A DNA stretch of 64,000 nt. Source: Steromphala cineraria. Lineage: Eukaryota > Mollusca > Gastropoda > Trochida > Trochidae. Positions 22,541-34,809 of the stretch are shown one piece after another (the stretch's first letter is position 1; every line of letters begins with the position of its first letter). Location of the stretch: the NCBI GenBank assembly GCA_916613615.1, contig OU744731.1:38408482-38472481 (forward strand). Reading direction: 5' to 3'. The notes beneath the pieces are model-generated. The model saw only the letters and a list, made by a program, of their open reading frames with translations. It was not told the origin of the DNA and did not search any database. Position numbers and translations under genes: made by a program.

Positions 22541-22962
22541 TACTTGACACAATAATATTGAATGCAATATCCTTTCAAAATATTATAAAGATAACCTGAA
22601 GGAACTCATTTGATTAATAACTTGACACAATAATATTGAATGGAATATCCTTTCATGTCAATATAAGATGTAATGAAAGGGAACTGTTGAACAAAGGGGG
22701 CAAAAATATAATAAAGATTTAAACATTTGATTAATAACTTGACACAATAATATTGAATACCAAATCCTTTCATGTCAATATAAGATGTAATGAAAGTTAT
22801 CTGTTGAACAAAGGGGTCAAATTTTTATAAAGATTTTAACTGAAGAAAATCATTTTATAAATAACTTGACACAACGATAATGAATACAAATCCTTTCATG
22901 TCAATATAATATGTAATGAAAGGGAACTGTTCAACAAAGAGGTCAAATTATTTCATCATAGT
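22541..22962. repeat. Tandem repeat of roughly 117-127 bp, four copies
   Basis: CTTGACACAATAATATTGAAT-like words start at 22543, 22621, 22738 and 22865. Each of the later copies continues with CCTTTCATGTCAATATAAGATG and AACTGTTGAACAAAGGGGTCAAA. The first copy is shorter. Confidence 0.8.
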
Positions 22963-23069
22963 ATAAATAGCTATGACTCACCCAAAACGGTTGACTCACA
23001 TAAGCTGTCACACTTCTGATTATCAGCTGATCCTGTTACAAAATGAAATCAATACCACTTTTTCTTGCT

Positions 23070-23860
23070 CACCGTAATCAATAACTACTTCGTAATCAAT
23101 AGTACTTGCAACATGTTTGCAGTTCCCTTTATTTGATTTTCTTTCAATAATTATTGCGTTTAATTTGCATATTGTTTGCAGTTTTCTTTATTTGATTTTC
23201 ATTCAATAATTACTGCAACATGTTTGCAGTTTGATTTTCTTTTAATAATAATTGCAACATGTTTGCAGTTTTCTTTATTTTATTTTCTTGAAATAATTAC
23301 TGCAACATGTTTGCAGTTTGATTTCTTTTAATAATTATTGCAACATGTTTGCAGTTTTCTTTATTTTATTTTCTTGAAATAATTACTGCAACATGTTTGC
23401 AGTTTGATTTCTTTTAATAATTATTGCAACATGTTTGCAGTTTTCTTTATTTCATTTTCTTTAAATAATTATTGCAACATGTTTGCAGTTCCCTTTATTT
23501 GAGTTTCTTTAAATAATTATTGCAACATGTTTGCAATTCCCTTTATTTCATTTTTTTGAGAAAAAAATTGCAACTTTTTTCAGGTCCTTTTGTTTGATTT
23601 TCTTGAATAATCATTGCAACATGTTTGCAGTTTTCTTTATTTGGTTTTCGTTGAAACAAATTAATGCAACATTATTCAGGTCCCTTTGTTCGATTTTCGT
23701 GCGCACCGTAATCAATAACTACTTTGTAATCAATAGTACTTGCAACATGTTTGCAGTTCCCTTTATTTGATTTCTTTGAATAATCATTGCAACATGTTTG
23801 CAGTTTTCTTTATTTCATTTTCTTGAAATAATCATTGCAATTTTCTTTATTTGATGTTGG
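23070..23860. repeat. Minisatellite of about 50 bp with GCAACATGTTTGCAGTT core
   Basis: GCAACATGTTTGCAGTT followed by CCCTTTATTT or TTCTTTATTT and GAAATAATTA recurs more than a dozen times. A longer introductory phrase, CACCGTAATCAATAACTACTT, occurs at both 23072 and 23704, so the array contains a larger internal duplication. The frame at 23531-23770 is Phe/Ile-rich repeat translation. Confidence 0.85.
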
Positions 23861-23869
23861 TTAAAATCA

Positions 23870-24752
23870 ATCATTTACCATACCTGTAACATGATAATCT
23901 AATGTTACAGCTATTTGTTCTTGCTTTCTCACAGCAAATTATGCGAATCAATATTTGTCTCAACTTCTGAAAACAGAGTAACAATCTGAATTTGTCTTGC
24001 AATACTGAGACTATGAGTTTTAAGCTGTCCTGAATTTTTTTAAGAATTTTGGTTTTCAGACATGATTCCTGTAAATAAGACACTTAGATTGATCTTAAAC
24101 TGATAATTAAGAGTCAAAGTGCTAGCCTATAGATTTAATGAGTTTTTGTATTACCTAAGTTTTAACTAATATGATGTTTTAAGATTCAATTTCTGATATC
24201 ATTTTTTCAACAACTGATTTAATCAGAATTTTCTGAATTAAAAGTAAACAAGTTTTGTGTTGTTGAATGTTGATTATTACATAATTTTGAACTTAACGTC
24301 AGTGAATAAATAAAAAAAAAAGATTTTTATTTTCTTTGTCTTTATAAAATGTTGTTTTTCGCTATTCAATTTAAGAAAACAGATTTAGAGTAACATTTAA
24401 ATTTTTTGGCATGGCAACTCTAAGAAATTTTTTAATAACTAGTTTTCTAGATTTTTTAGTTCCTTTGTCTGAGAAAATGTTGTTTTACCCAATTGCCAGG
24501 TAAAGGTGTGTGTTGTTGAGTACCTGGCAGGTTGTGTGTGATGTTTGCCAGTCCCAGGTACATGCTGTTAGTATAGATAATGACGGCTTAATGTATCAGT
24601 ATTGGACAGAACACAGCCAGCTTTGTAGCTAGACTTAGTTGATTCCTGGAAATATTTGTGGTTCGATGTTTGAAAAAACAAATTATGAAGAAATTGAGAA
24701 TTTTTTATGTTAGATTTAACACTGAGAGCAATCTTGGAAAACGAGCAAAATA
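23870..24752. other. AT-rich stretch with a CAGGTA/TACCTGG cluster
   Basis: No gene is supported. Between 24497 and 24560 CCAGGTA, TACCTGGCAGGTT and CCCAGGTAC words cluster, similar to clusters at 39361, 43862, 46488 and 63736. Confidence 0.45.
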
Positions 24753-24945
24753 ACGTTGTAGCCCAGTAGGTAGAGTGTCTGCTCTTCACCCTGAAGACTG
24801 GGGTTTGATTCCCGGTCGCATCATACCAAAAGACGTTAAAAGATGGGAATTGTTGCTGTTTTGCTTGACACTCAGCATTGTAAAGGCAGAACAATGCATT
24901 AACTAGCGCATCATTGTGGCTGCCGTGTGGTTGGGCACAAAACAT
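24753..24945 (+). mobile_element. tRNA-derived SINE
   Basis: An A-box-like GTAGCCCAGTAGGTAGAG at 24759-24776 and a B-box GGTTTGATTCC at 24802-24812 form an internal RNA polymerase III promoter. The body continues with CATACCAAAAGACGTTAAAA, TTGTTGCT and TGCTTGACACTCAGCATT, then CTGCCGTGTGG. The same body appears at 58228-58450. It is not a functional tRNA because the tRNA-like part does not fold into full arms. Confidence 0.8.
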
Positions 24946-24952
24946 TTAATAC

Positions 24953-25026
24953 CAATCTCATTCAAATCAGATCGAAACTACTCGTAGCGATGTAGGAGTA
25001 GTTTCAATCTGATTTGAATGAGATTG
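24953..25026. repeat. 31-bp near-perfect inverted repeat directly after the SINE
   Basis: The arms 24953-24983 and 24996-25026 pair at 30 of 31 positions around a 12-bp loop. The left arm begins CAATCTCATTCAAATCAG. It abuts the 3' side of the SINE at 24753 and may be part of that insertion or a separate foldback element. Confidence 0.8.
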
Positions 25027-25029
25027 AAC

Positions 25030-27600
25030 AAATACTGATGTACCATGTATTGAGGAGAATAAAAATTATCATAATGAGTCAATAGTCTCTCAGAAAACCC
25101 TAAAATAAATAAAAGCCTTATCGATGTCTGTCAGGGAAACCCTTAAGTTCAGAGTCTAATGGAAAGAAAAATCTTTCAGGCATGGCATTCCTTCTTTACA
25201 AAAGTAAAATGTCAAAAATCTTTTCCCTCTGGTTAATATAATGTACAAGGAGACAGAGAGAAAGTCTATGGAACCTGTTGAGAGAGAGATTGAGATTTTC
25301 TTGTTATCTCTGGGATGAGAACATACACACTGCCTTAATACAGCTGGAAGGCTTTAGTAGAGTTAAAGTCTTCTCCCTGTATGTGTATTTGTTTTGAAGA
25401 AAGAATTAAATTACTTGAGCCAATAAAATTGAATACAACTTCTAATTGAGTAGAAAAAAGAAGTTACTAAAAAAGTGTTCCCTTTATTTAATTATGCATG
25501 TTGATATATTTTCATGCCTTATTTAAAGAAATATCAGTGGCAATATCCATTGAATGAAAAACCCAAATTAGAATGATAAATCATTTGGATTTTCAAATTA
25601 AATCTTATACGTTTTTTTTTAAATTTGAAAGGAAATTTTGATACACAATAATGTCCAACAATTAAGCTTGACATTTTCAAATATTTGTTAATTTTAGCAA
25701 AATTTAAAAATTCCTTCAAAATAATTGGTTCCTTGTCCCATTCTCAAACTCTTTACTTGGATGTTTGTCAATATATGTTGATCTGAGAAAAAGTAAAAAA
25801 TTCTTAATGACTTCTAAAATATTCAATACATTCAATAGCTAGCCAAAATTATTTTCAAATATATGTTCATCTGAGAAAAAGTGAAAAATTCTTGATAGCT
25901 CCAAAATGTTTCATTTCTTGTCTCTCACTCAATCTCTAACCAAGATTTTTTTTAAATAGTTGTTGATCTAAGTAAAACGAACATATCTTGATAGCTTCAT
26001 TTATCAAGACATTACTTGCACCATTAGCAGTAATGCAACTGCACCTAGAAGCTTGGAAGAAAAGTTGAACATAGATCTGGAGATAAAATGTCACTGCCTG
26101 CTGTCTGTATGTGGGAGATAAAATTTAATTTCTTAGGAAACATTTCATGCTTCAAAAATTTGAATCAAAGAAGTATTTTATTCTGTGCCTGTTAAAATCA
26201 GATTTAAAATTTGTCATTAAAGCATGAAAACAGATTTTCTTAGTGTATTAGGAAAAGATCTTTTTAACATGATTTGAAATATTTAAAATTGTTTCCATCT
26301 TTTATAGTTAGTTTTGTAGATATTTTAAAAATATAATTTGAAAGGAAAATGTAAATCAAAGATTTTGTAAAATATGACGTAATTTTTCAAAAAATAATTA
26401 CAAACTTTTTTATTTAAAAATTTTCAAGAAATAAGTAGTAAAATAGTATACATGAAACAGATGGTAAACAGTTAATATAATTCAGAGAAAATTAATTTAC
26501 AACGATGGTTTATCCAATTTCCCTTCAAATTTTAAATATCATAAACAAGCGGTGAACACTGGTTATTAAATCAAGTTGAATGCATCCACATGGAAGTATG
26601 TTATTCTAGATGTAGAGTAAGCCACGGCTATTTACCCTAGAGCAGACAAGCTTTGTAAGAGAAACAAACACACACCATATGCAGTAAATGTAGAACTGAG
26701 TGTGGGAACGCTTCCATAAACTGTCCAATGGATGCTGCATGGAGCTTTGATTGTTTTCACAGTTATCTGGACAGCATTGCTCCCAGCTAAGCTCCTCACA
26801 CCACTTTGATAAGCAGCTTCCACTGTCAGCTCTCATTTCCTTGCTGCAGAATGGTGTGCAGCTGCACTTTGTAGACTTTGGCTTAAACTCTGACTAAAAT
26901 CTGAAAAAGAAGAAACGAAAAAATTATGAATTCAGTTGTGTATGTCTTCAATTATGATAACTGTGAAGTTTACTAGACAACTATTACATAATCATATATT
27001 GCAGACCTATCTTTGGCCTTACTTCTTGTATGATTTGATATCAAACCAAAGGAAATAGCTATAAATTGCTAAATTATACCCTCAAGTCTCTCCCTTTGTT
27101 GGTTTGGTTGTCTTTGCAAATCTTGGCTTAGTTTTTATTGTCTTAAATATTTTGTCCCTGAAAAATAATAATTCTCAAAAACAATTATTTTAGAGCCTTA
27201 GAGAATTGGGGGGAGTTCACTGCAGATCTAGACTTGCTTTTATAGAGGTTTTGTTAGGTCAAAATAATATCAACTACTGGCTGAGTGTAAGGCTATATTG
27301 AACTAAAAGTTATCATGTCCAAACAACAGTAAAGTCACCTTTCATAGTTTACGCTTTTATGTATCTGAAATTTGAAAAGCATAAAATTATTTTTTAACTT
27401 CTATTCGTCAAACATAAATGACAACAATCATTGTGTTGAAACAAAAAGGTTCACTAAAGCCGCTAAACCAAAGTTACTAACTAGTTTTGTGTGACTGTAA
27501 AATCTTGCCACTGAAAAATATGAATCTAAAAGGTTTAATAAAACACATTGAGTCAAAATTAAATCCCCTTTAAATTCGAAACTTGAAAAACAAAGAAACC
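25030..27600. other. AT-rich stretch, no gene; GC-richer patch at 26630-26890
   Basis: Most is AT-rich and stop-filled. The patch at 26630-26890 is more balanced, with two overlapping minus-strand frames of about 63-76 codons in different phases (one Cys- and Trp-rich). Neither has credible splice signals or a family resemblance. I regard the patch as possible regulatory sequence rather than an exon. Confidence 0.4.
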
Positions 27601-28000
27601 CCTACTAATCTCCCACCAGGCTGACCATTGCTATTAAATGGTTGATTCATTATTCATGGCGCCTGTGAACTCGATCAATACGATCACATGGACTCTTCTG
27701 ATACTCTCAACACCATGTGCTTGCATGTCATTCCAGCAAATTGGAACATCAGAATTATTGTGTGATTAAGCTTTCTCAAGGTCTCGTTTGAGATCATTGA
27801 GATGGACTTGTTGATCAATTTGTTGCTTCAGATAATCCTCAATTTATCTCGCTGACTCATCCAGAATCTTCCATGACAGCGTGAATTGGAAAGCGGTTCA
27901 AAGCACGATTGTATACATTGGGTATTGACTAGTGCCGTGTTTGGTGCAGGGTGCGCTGTTTTATGAAGCAGATGCTGATATGGACTAAGAGCACCATTTG

Positions 28001-28075
28001 GTGGAAGCAGACGACATTTGTAAGAAGCAGACGACATTTGTAAGAAGCAGACGACATTTGCTGGTAGCAGACGTG
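28001..28075. repeat. 20-bp tandem repeat with AGCAGACG core
   Basis: AAGCAGACGACATTTG units start near 28005, 28025 and 28045, with a last partial unit GTAGCAGACGTG at 28065. The 13-mer GTGGAAGCAGACG at 28001-28013 recurs exactly at 49654-49666 in the second block, and AGCAGACGTG recurs at 50033. Confidence 0.8.
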
Positions 28076-29640
28076 AATAAGAACAGATGGGGTCATTGTC
28101 AAGACATGATTATTGATTGGTTATTCCCATTGCCGGAAATAGTCACAAAACATCAACTTATGTGACCAAATCTCAAGCTGTGACGGGACAGTGTGTCTTT
28201 CTTAGATAATGTATTTGGAGATTTTGGACTTGATTCATTATTCATACGTTGTCCTTTGATTAGAGGACAGCTGTAGAAGAGTAGTTGCTTAGAGCACATC
28301 ACTGTGGGCAGTGGATGTTGATTACAGGGAATCGGCTAGTTATGGCATCAGATTAGGTCTCAGTCTGTTTCTCATATGGCTAATTGGGCATTCAGTGTGT
28401 ACAACCATCCACTGGCCAGGGGCCAGTCTGAACTCTAGTGGTGAAGTTATTCGGGACTCAAATAACTAAGGATTTTCATCTACTGTTGAGACCAGGTTTG
28501 TTTTGAAGTTGTCTGATGAAACGTTTGACTTACCAGGTTTATTATTGAATTCAAATTCCTAATAAATGGTCCAAAGATATTGGATCCAGTCATATGTCCC
28601 GGATAATTCGGACTTGAATGTTACACTCTGGTGATAGGAGTCTGGATCTTGACTAACATTATCAGCACAAACACTGTTGTGAAATTATTTTGGATCTAAC
28701 TGACCAGGGTTATTTCGAACACGGTTTGTCTAAATATGCAATTTTGATGCTAATGGTCAATTGCATCGTTCACGCTGTGCTCAATCTGGACCCACTGTTG
28801 ACAAACACTGCTGTGGTCAAGCTGACCAAGCCAGGTTACAAGTGCCAGTCAAACTCTAGAGGACACTAGCTGACCAGGACAGTGTAGATGTCACGTCCTT
28901 GTTGTGTAGAGTCTGTCAACAAGCAGCTAGGAGACAATCCTCTCATTTACAAGATCACACAGCACTTTAATTGGATAACAGGACACCATTATATTCACAG
29001 GACACCGTTATATGTTCACTTGACTCATTTGTAGGATCCCGGGATATTGAATCAGGACATCATTATATTCACCGGACACAGTCACATCTTGGCAGGATTT
29101 ACTTGTAGGATCACAGAATATTTGATCAGGATCACAGGACATTGAATCAGGACATCATTACATTCACTGGACACAGTTCCCCAAACTTTGTTATAGGAAT
29201 AGTGGATATTGAATCGAGATCACATGACATTGATTTAGGACATTGTCAGAGAATCACAGAGCACCAAATTTCTTAATCATACTCATCAGATTCTTACTGG
29301 TTTGTGTTGCTTTAGCATTTTGTGTTGAAACAATTGGAAAGAATATAGATTCAAGTGTCCTGGACAAAAACAGCATGTTATTTGAAACAATTGGATAAAA
29401 TTTAAACTCAAGTGTCCGGGATAAAAACAGCTTCTAGTGTTGAAACATTTGGACAACATCTCAATTCAAGTGTCCTGGACATAGGGCTAGAATAGCAGCA
29501 CTGTTAGAGATCTATATTATTCTGTCTGCAGTTCCTCTCGATCAATACTCTGGTTCAGGACAGGAAGAATTAGCAGTATTTGTCACTGATACAACTCCAG
29601 GGACTCCTTGGTGCTTGAAGGCCTATAGGAGATTTACCCC

Positions 29641-29745
29641 AATCTGTTTGGAATTGAGGAATTTCTGTTTGGAATTAAGAAATTTCTGTTTATAATTGAG
29701 GAATTTCTGTTTAGACTTGAGGAATTTCTGTTTAGAATTGAGGAA
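29641..29745. repeat. 21-bp tandem repeat, about five copies
   Basis: ATTTCTGTTT occurs at 29661, 29682, 29703 and 29724 with GAATTGAGGA between, plus a weaker first copy. The spacing is exactly 21 bp. Confidence 0.85.
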
Positions 29746-32700
29746 CTTCAACATTTGTCACTACCATTCTCCCTTGGCATCTAACCGAGAAAAGTAATCA
29801 AGATTCGTCTGTTAATTAGGTTTCCTTGTCATTTTGTTGATTTTGTGTTCATCACTTGAAAAGGGGATTTTCTAAATTGTCTCTTAATTCTTAAACTTAA
29901 TTCTAACAGGACAAGTACAAATCTAAATCATATCTTAATAACGGAACCTGAATAATTAGATCCACTTGTATCAATCTCAATTACGCATACTTGAATAATT
30001 TTGCCATACTTTATTCAATCAAAATTGATGATTAAGAATATGAAATTTTGAAATTGATAATATTCCTTAGCTTTTGCATATGAGAATCATAAGTGTACTA
30101 AGTTACGGGTTCATCTCTGTAGGCCAATGATTATATTCCCATGTGCTATATTCTCTCCAGTTTATCACAAGTTCATCATCAGCATCATTCCAGTGCCAGA
30201 AAACATTCGGACCCATAATTCATAGAGACCAACTGCTTGATAAGCAAGATACAAGAACAGTTCTCATTGGCTGAGTCAGGAATAAGAAGAGCTTTCTGAT
30301 TGGCTAGAATTCTTGCAAGAGGTTCACATTTAGAGATTTTGGAATATTGTTGTCATCTATTTTGAGAATTATTGTATGTTACATATAAAGAGATATAAGT
30401 TAGAATAAGATATATGTGTGAAAGTAGAGAGAGAAACTAAATACTGGCATAACACTAAAAAAGTCCAAAAAACAACTAAACTGTTGGAATAACATATCTC
30501 TTCAGATCTTAAAGTTATGTTAACATTATACTTTTTGTTGTTTTACAAGTTTTAAGATAAAATCTAGAACAATATCAGATTTAGATAAAATATCTAAAAA
30601 TAAAACCGAAAAAATTGAACCCATATAAAAGTAAAAGGGAAGAGCTCAGAATAGAAAAAATAGACCTAACCCAAAGCAGTGTTAGAAAAAACATTTTGAG
30701 AGATAACAAAAGTGCACATACGTTGGGTGCATAGTTTTGTCAATATTTCTGTATGTATGCCGATACAGTTGTAGCCCCTCCCACAGCGAGAGATAAGTGT
30801 GTTACATAATCACCCCGATCTACAACCCAGGAGGGATCAGATAGCGAACCTCAAAAAGCTAATAGCCTTAGATGAGGTCAAACACCCTCCTTGTATACCA
30901 GACACTCAGCTTCTGATAGAGACACCAGTCTAGCTGGGTAGGCTGGGACAGTTGGATAGGGTTTGGCAGTATTGAAGAATTGATAGGAGACACTCAACTA
31001 CAGTCTTGGCCTAGGAGGATAGACTTGGCCTAGGGATAGTCAGTGACAGTTTGATAGGGTTTTGGTTCTTGTGAAGGATTTAGGCAAATAGGCAACGAAA
31101 TTCTGGAAAGGGACACTGTTGATCAAGTGCATAGACAGTTTGACACAGTTTGGGATTGTAGTTCATTCAGGATTCAGGAAATAGGAGACAATACAGTTGG
31201 ATTGAATTGGATTTTGGTTCATTGAAAGGATTTTTGGACACTGTATTCCAATTGGTCTAGTTGGATACACAAGGACATTTGGATATTTTTTGGAAATTTA
31301 GTTCATTTAAAGGAGACACTGAGCTCTTGGCACAGAAAGACCAGGAGAAGCTCCATTGGATAGAGACACTGTTGTCTGGTTGATACATCATACATGAGAC
31401 ATTGAGCTTTGAAAGAGACACTGTTGGTTCAATTTGCTACACAAGCCATTTCTAACCAGCTTTGGATACTCATTCAAAGGATTTTAGAATCAGGAAAGAG
31501 TTAACTCCTGATAGAGACATTTGGTCTGGATACACAGGATACTTTGCAGGATTCCTGTCTCTTAGGATTTAGGGTATAGGACACTCAACTCTTTAGAACT
31601 CCTGTGGTTATTCTTTGGATATCTGTGACAACTTGCTTACAGGACAGGAATATAAAGAGAATGAACATATATATCAGTGAACTATAGCCGGGCAAAAAAG
31701 CAAATTTATTTTTGCCCTGGGTTCCCAAGCTGAGACCTCTGTACAAAGCAACAATTCAATTCACAAGTGTAAAATCAGATTTGGATTATCTAAGGCTGCT
31801 TTAACAGATTAGGATAATCCATTTTGACTCATTCAAGCTATTGTAATTCTGATATCAACCAGTGAACAGCATTGTCAACAAAGAAGTATTTACATTTGTA
31901 CTTTTTACAGCATTGTTCAGGGGAAAATGTGATTAACTGAATACCTTAATCTAATCAGGATTTGGGTCAATAAGGAAATACATTTGACATTTTTGCGGCT
32001 TTCAGGAGTTTACTGTGCAAGCTTAATATCCAAACCAGCCCTGAGACATTTAAAATCTGTGTCAAATATTTGTAATTGGAGAACTTTGCTGCAGCGAGGG
32101 ATTGCCTTGAATTCCTCTTCTATCAGAAACATCTAGAATTGTCTGGAATTTATCATTTGTTGACATGGGTATGAAGTTATGCTCCTTCATGGAATAAATC
32201 AACATTCGGTGAATACTTGGAAGTGAAGTTTCAAGTTGAGAATACGATGCGAATCAGAAGATTTTTATGGACATTCACAGATATCAATATCAATTCTCTG
32301 AATCTCTGATTGCAGGATTTCTTATTTGGATTAACTTTTATCAAATATCAAATAATACCTTTTTGAAGTATAAGATATTAACTGTATTCCATATCAAGGT
32401 ATATGATAAACATCTCAATCCTTGGATATAGACTGTTTATTAATATTCCATAACATTATAAACAGATAACAATCATTGGCTCAAGTTGAATATCCCTCTA
32501 TTCAGAATACTATTTGAAAAGGCAATAATTGAACAAGTACCGGTCGAAATAAGATTCATATCCTTCTCGACTTTCACAAGTACTACTTCCCTTTCCTTCT
32601 AAATGAGTACGCTTGTTAGTTATGATGTATTGACTCACCTCAGACCCAGTTCATGACTACATGCTTGTCAAAGAGCTTTGTCACTGGGAGTCGCTCGACT

Positions 32701-34420
32701 TATCCTCATGTCATTGACTGGATTTGATGCTGTTCCTTACCCAGACAGGAAGTGTATGTATTGGAGGAATCAAGATTGAATCTCATTATAATAGTTGGGA
32801 CTTTGACATTGAATGCTCATCAAGTGGATATCAATTCTATTTCTGTCAAATCAATGGATTAGCCAAATGAAGAATGATGAATTTCATTATATGTGGACTT
32901 TTGAAGGATATATTTAACAAATCTGAGTTACACTAAGATTAGAATCTCAGCATCTTCGTGATATACTGCAGAAGTGAACGATAAGAATTCTGTCAAATCC
33001 ATGGATTATCCAAATGAAGAATGATGAATTTCATGGCTTTTAAAGGATATATTTTACAAATCTGAGTACATGGATGTTTATTCTCACTGATTGTGTAATG
33101 AGGAAGTCGCCATCAATCCAGGATCAAGTTCTCACTATAAAAATTCCCATGTAACATTAATATTGAATGTTCCACATCAAAGAGGAACTGTATTAAGCAG
33201 GAGATTGTTTCAAAATTGAACCTCGCCATAAACCTATTGCACATATTCGTTATTTCATCAGTGTTTCTAAACACCTTGAGTGCAAGAAAGCTGATTAGAA
33301 GAAAGTTGGCAATATCCAGACTCCAATCCACATTAGAGTCAGAATCTATTTTCAAGAATTTCATCACATCTTCATGTACTCTGTGAACAGTATTGTGAAA
33401 TTCTCGTCTTAGCTAAGGTAACCTGATATCGCTGTGGAGGAGTTGAATCTATAGGTAAAGCAAGTTCTCATTATCACAAGATTAACACTTTATACAGAAA
33501 TTTGAACAAAGAGTACTGTCAGTGTACCTTTGACTGTTATTTGGACCCATTAAGGTGAAATTTGAGAGGAAATATCATTTTGACACAAGGAAGGTGTTAC
33601 TGTTGAGAGGTCAACAGATTGACGTCTGCTCAGTGAATTTACTAGAGATTTCATTATTACAAGATTCAAGACAAAACCTTAGACAAATAGAATTGTCTGT
33701 GTACTTTTCACTGTTATTTGGACCCATTAGGGTGAAATTTGATAGGTAAATCATTGTTTTTTTATCAAAAGGAAGGTGTTACTTTCAAGAGGTAGTCTTT
33801 TCAACTTGATTGAGACCTGTTTTTGTGATCTACAAGAGATTTAGATTGTGTTGATGTAGACCGTCAGTGAATAATCGGATCTGAGAGAAAAGCCTAACAC
33901 CTAGCTGACCAAGACTAATACAAACACAACACTATTGTGTCTAGTTTGCTCATTTGTCTCAACTGGACACTAAACTGGACACTGACCACTCTCATCTCTT
34001 CATGACAAGGAGAGAATAACCTCAGGTTTTGGTGATTTGAGATTGATTCTAAATGAAGACCTGGATATTTAATGTCATCTCTCTGATTCGACCAATAGAT
34101 ATTGAGAAAAATCTGAGAATTTGAGACTTTCAAAATCAACCTGGTCGAACCAATTTCTAGTGTTTGTTGATTCAGCATTGTTGATTCCATTGTTTTAAGT
34201 GAAAACATATGAGTGTACTCAAATACTTCTGAAGGACCATTCATATTTCCATTTTACACATTTCACACGTGAACTGGGATACTTCTGAAAGAGCTCTGGG
34301 CATCAGTTTGGGGTGTTAGCACATGAACCAAACACGATATAGGAAATACTACCAGGTACGATATAAGAGTACCTCTATGCTGAGTGTGATAATAAAGTGT
34401 TGAGGATATATAGAGACAAG

Positions 34421-34510
34421 ATGTGTGAACCTGTGGATACTGTGGGGGTCGTGCTGAGGAAGAAGAAATTACCCAGACCTGCTTCTACTTGCAGTGATAT
34501 CTTGTTCCAG
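34421..34510 (+). CDS. Alternative first coding exon, 30 codons, unidentified protein
   Basis: An ATG at 34421 follows an in-frame TAA at 34364-34366. The frame reads MCEPVDTVGVVLRKKKLPRP and then ASTCSDILFQ, and stops at CAG before a GTAGGT donor, leaving phase 0. The KKK-LPRP-S stretch resembles basic phosphorylation-type linkers, but no family is recognised. A TATATAG word lies 10 bp upstream of the ATG. The exon stands at the 3' edge of the duplicated block at 27600-34420. It shares exit phase with the exons at 8132, 38962 and 54871, which suggests alternative promoters feeding one downstream exon. Support is the open frame with coding-like codons and a strong donor. No acceptor partner is in the window. 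Confidence 0.6.
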
Positions 34511-34593
34511 GTAGGTTTGTCATGTTAGTAATAATCATTATTGTGGTAAGTGTCGTCATTGTCATTGAGGTATCATTATCTTTTTAGTCGACG

Positions 34594-34712
34594 GTGTCGT
34601 CATCATCATCCTCATCATCATCCCCATCCTCTTCATCATCGCCATTGTCTTCGTCATCATCCTCCTCTGCCTCCTTATTACAAGTTTTTTGTACTTTTGG
34701 CTCCAAAAACAG

Positions 34713-34758
<46 letters not shown>

Positions 34759-34800
34759 TCATCCATCATCCATCATCCACCATCCATCATCCATCATCAT
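34594..34800. repeat. Trinucleotide CAT/ATC microsatellite with CATC tetranucleotide end
   Basis: Impure TCATCATCCTC runs at 34598-34675 are followed by a pure (ATC)n run at about 34714-34756 and then CATC-CATC units to about 34797. Open frames here are poly-His, poly-Ser, poly-Ile or poly-Asp on the two strands and are not genes. The array lies in the intron just after the first exon at 34421. Confidence 0.9.
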
Positions 34801-34809
34801 CAGAGTTTG

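Larger units (their letters stand above)
27600..34420 (+). other. GC-balanced block of decayed local duplications ending at a first exon
   Basis: Composition changes near 27600 from AT-rich to a more balanced texture with many GACACTG, CAGGACA and TTGGAT words, and stays so up to the ATG at 34421. Local duplications fill it: 20-bp units at 28001-28075, about 27-40-bp phrases at 28980-29230, 21-bp units at 29641-29745, a 147-bp pair at 32842/32989 and a 177-bp pair at 33534/33711. It has many short frames and no gene. It may be a very long 5' UTR exon or a promoter-proximal domain. Confidence 0.45.

Noticed and set aside
23070..23860. CRISPR-like regular repeats
   Set aside because: Units are diverged, the spacers are also repeated, and the genome is eukaryotic; this is a minisatellite. 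The same applies to the 41-bp, 57-bp and 163-bp arrays.
26606..26836. Cys/Trp-rich minus frame in a GC-richer patch
   Set aside because: Two frames in different phases overlap, and neither has good splice signals.
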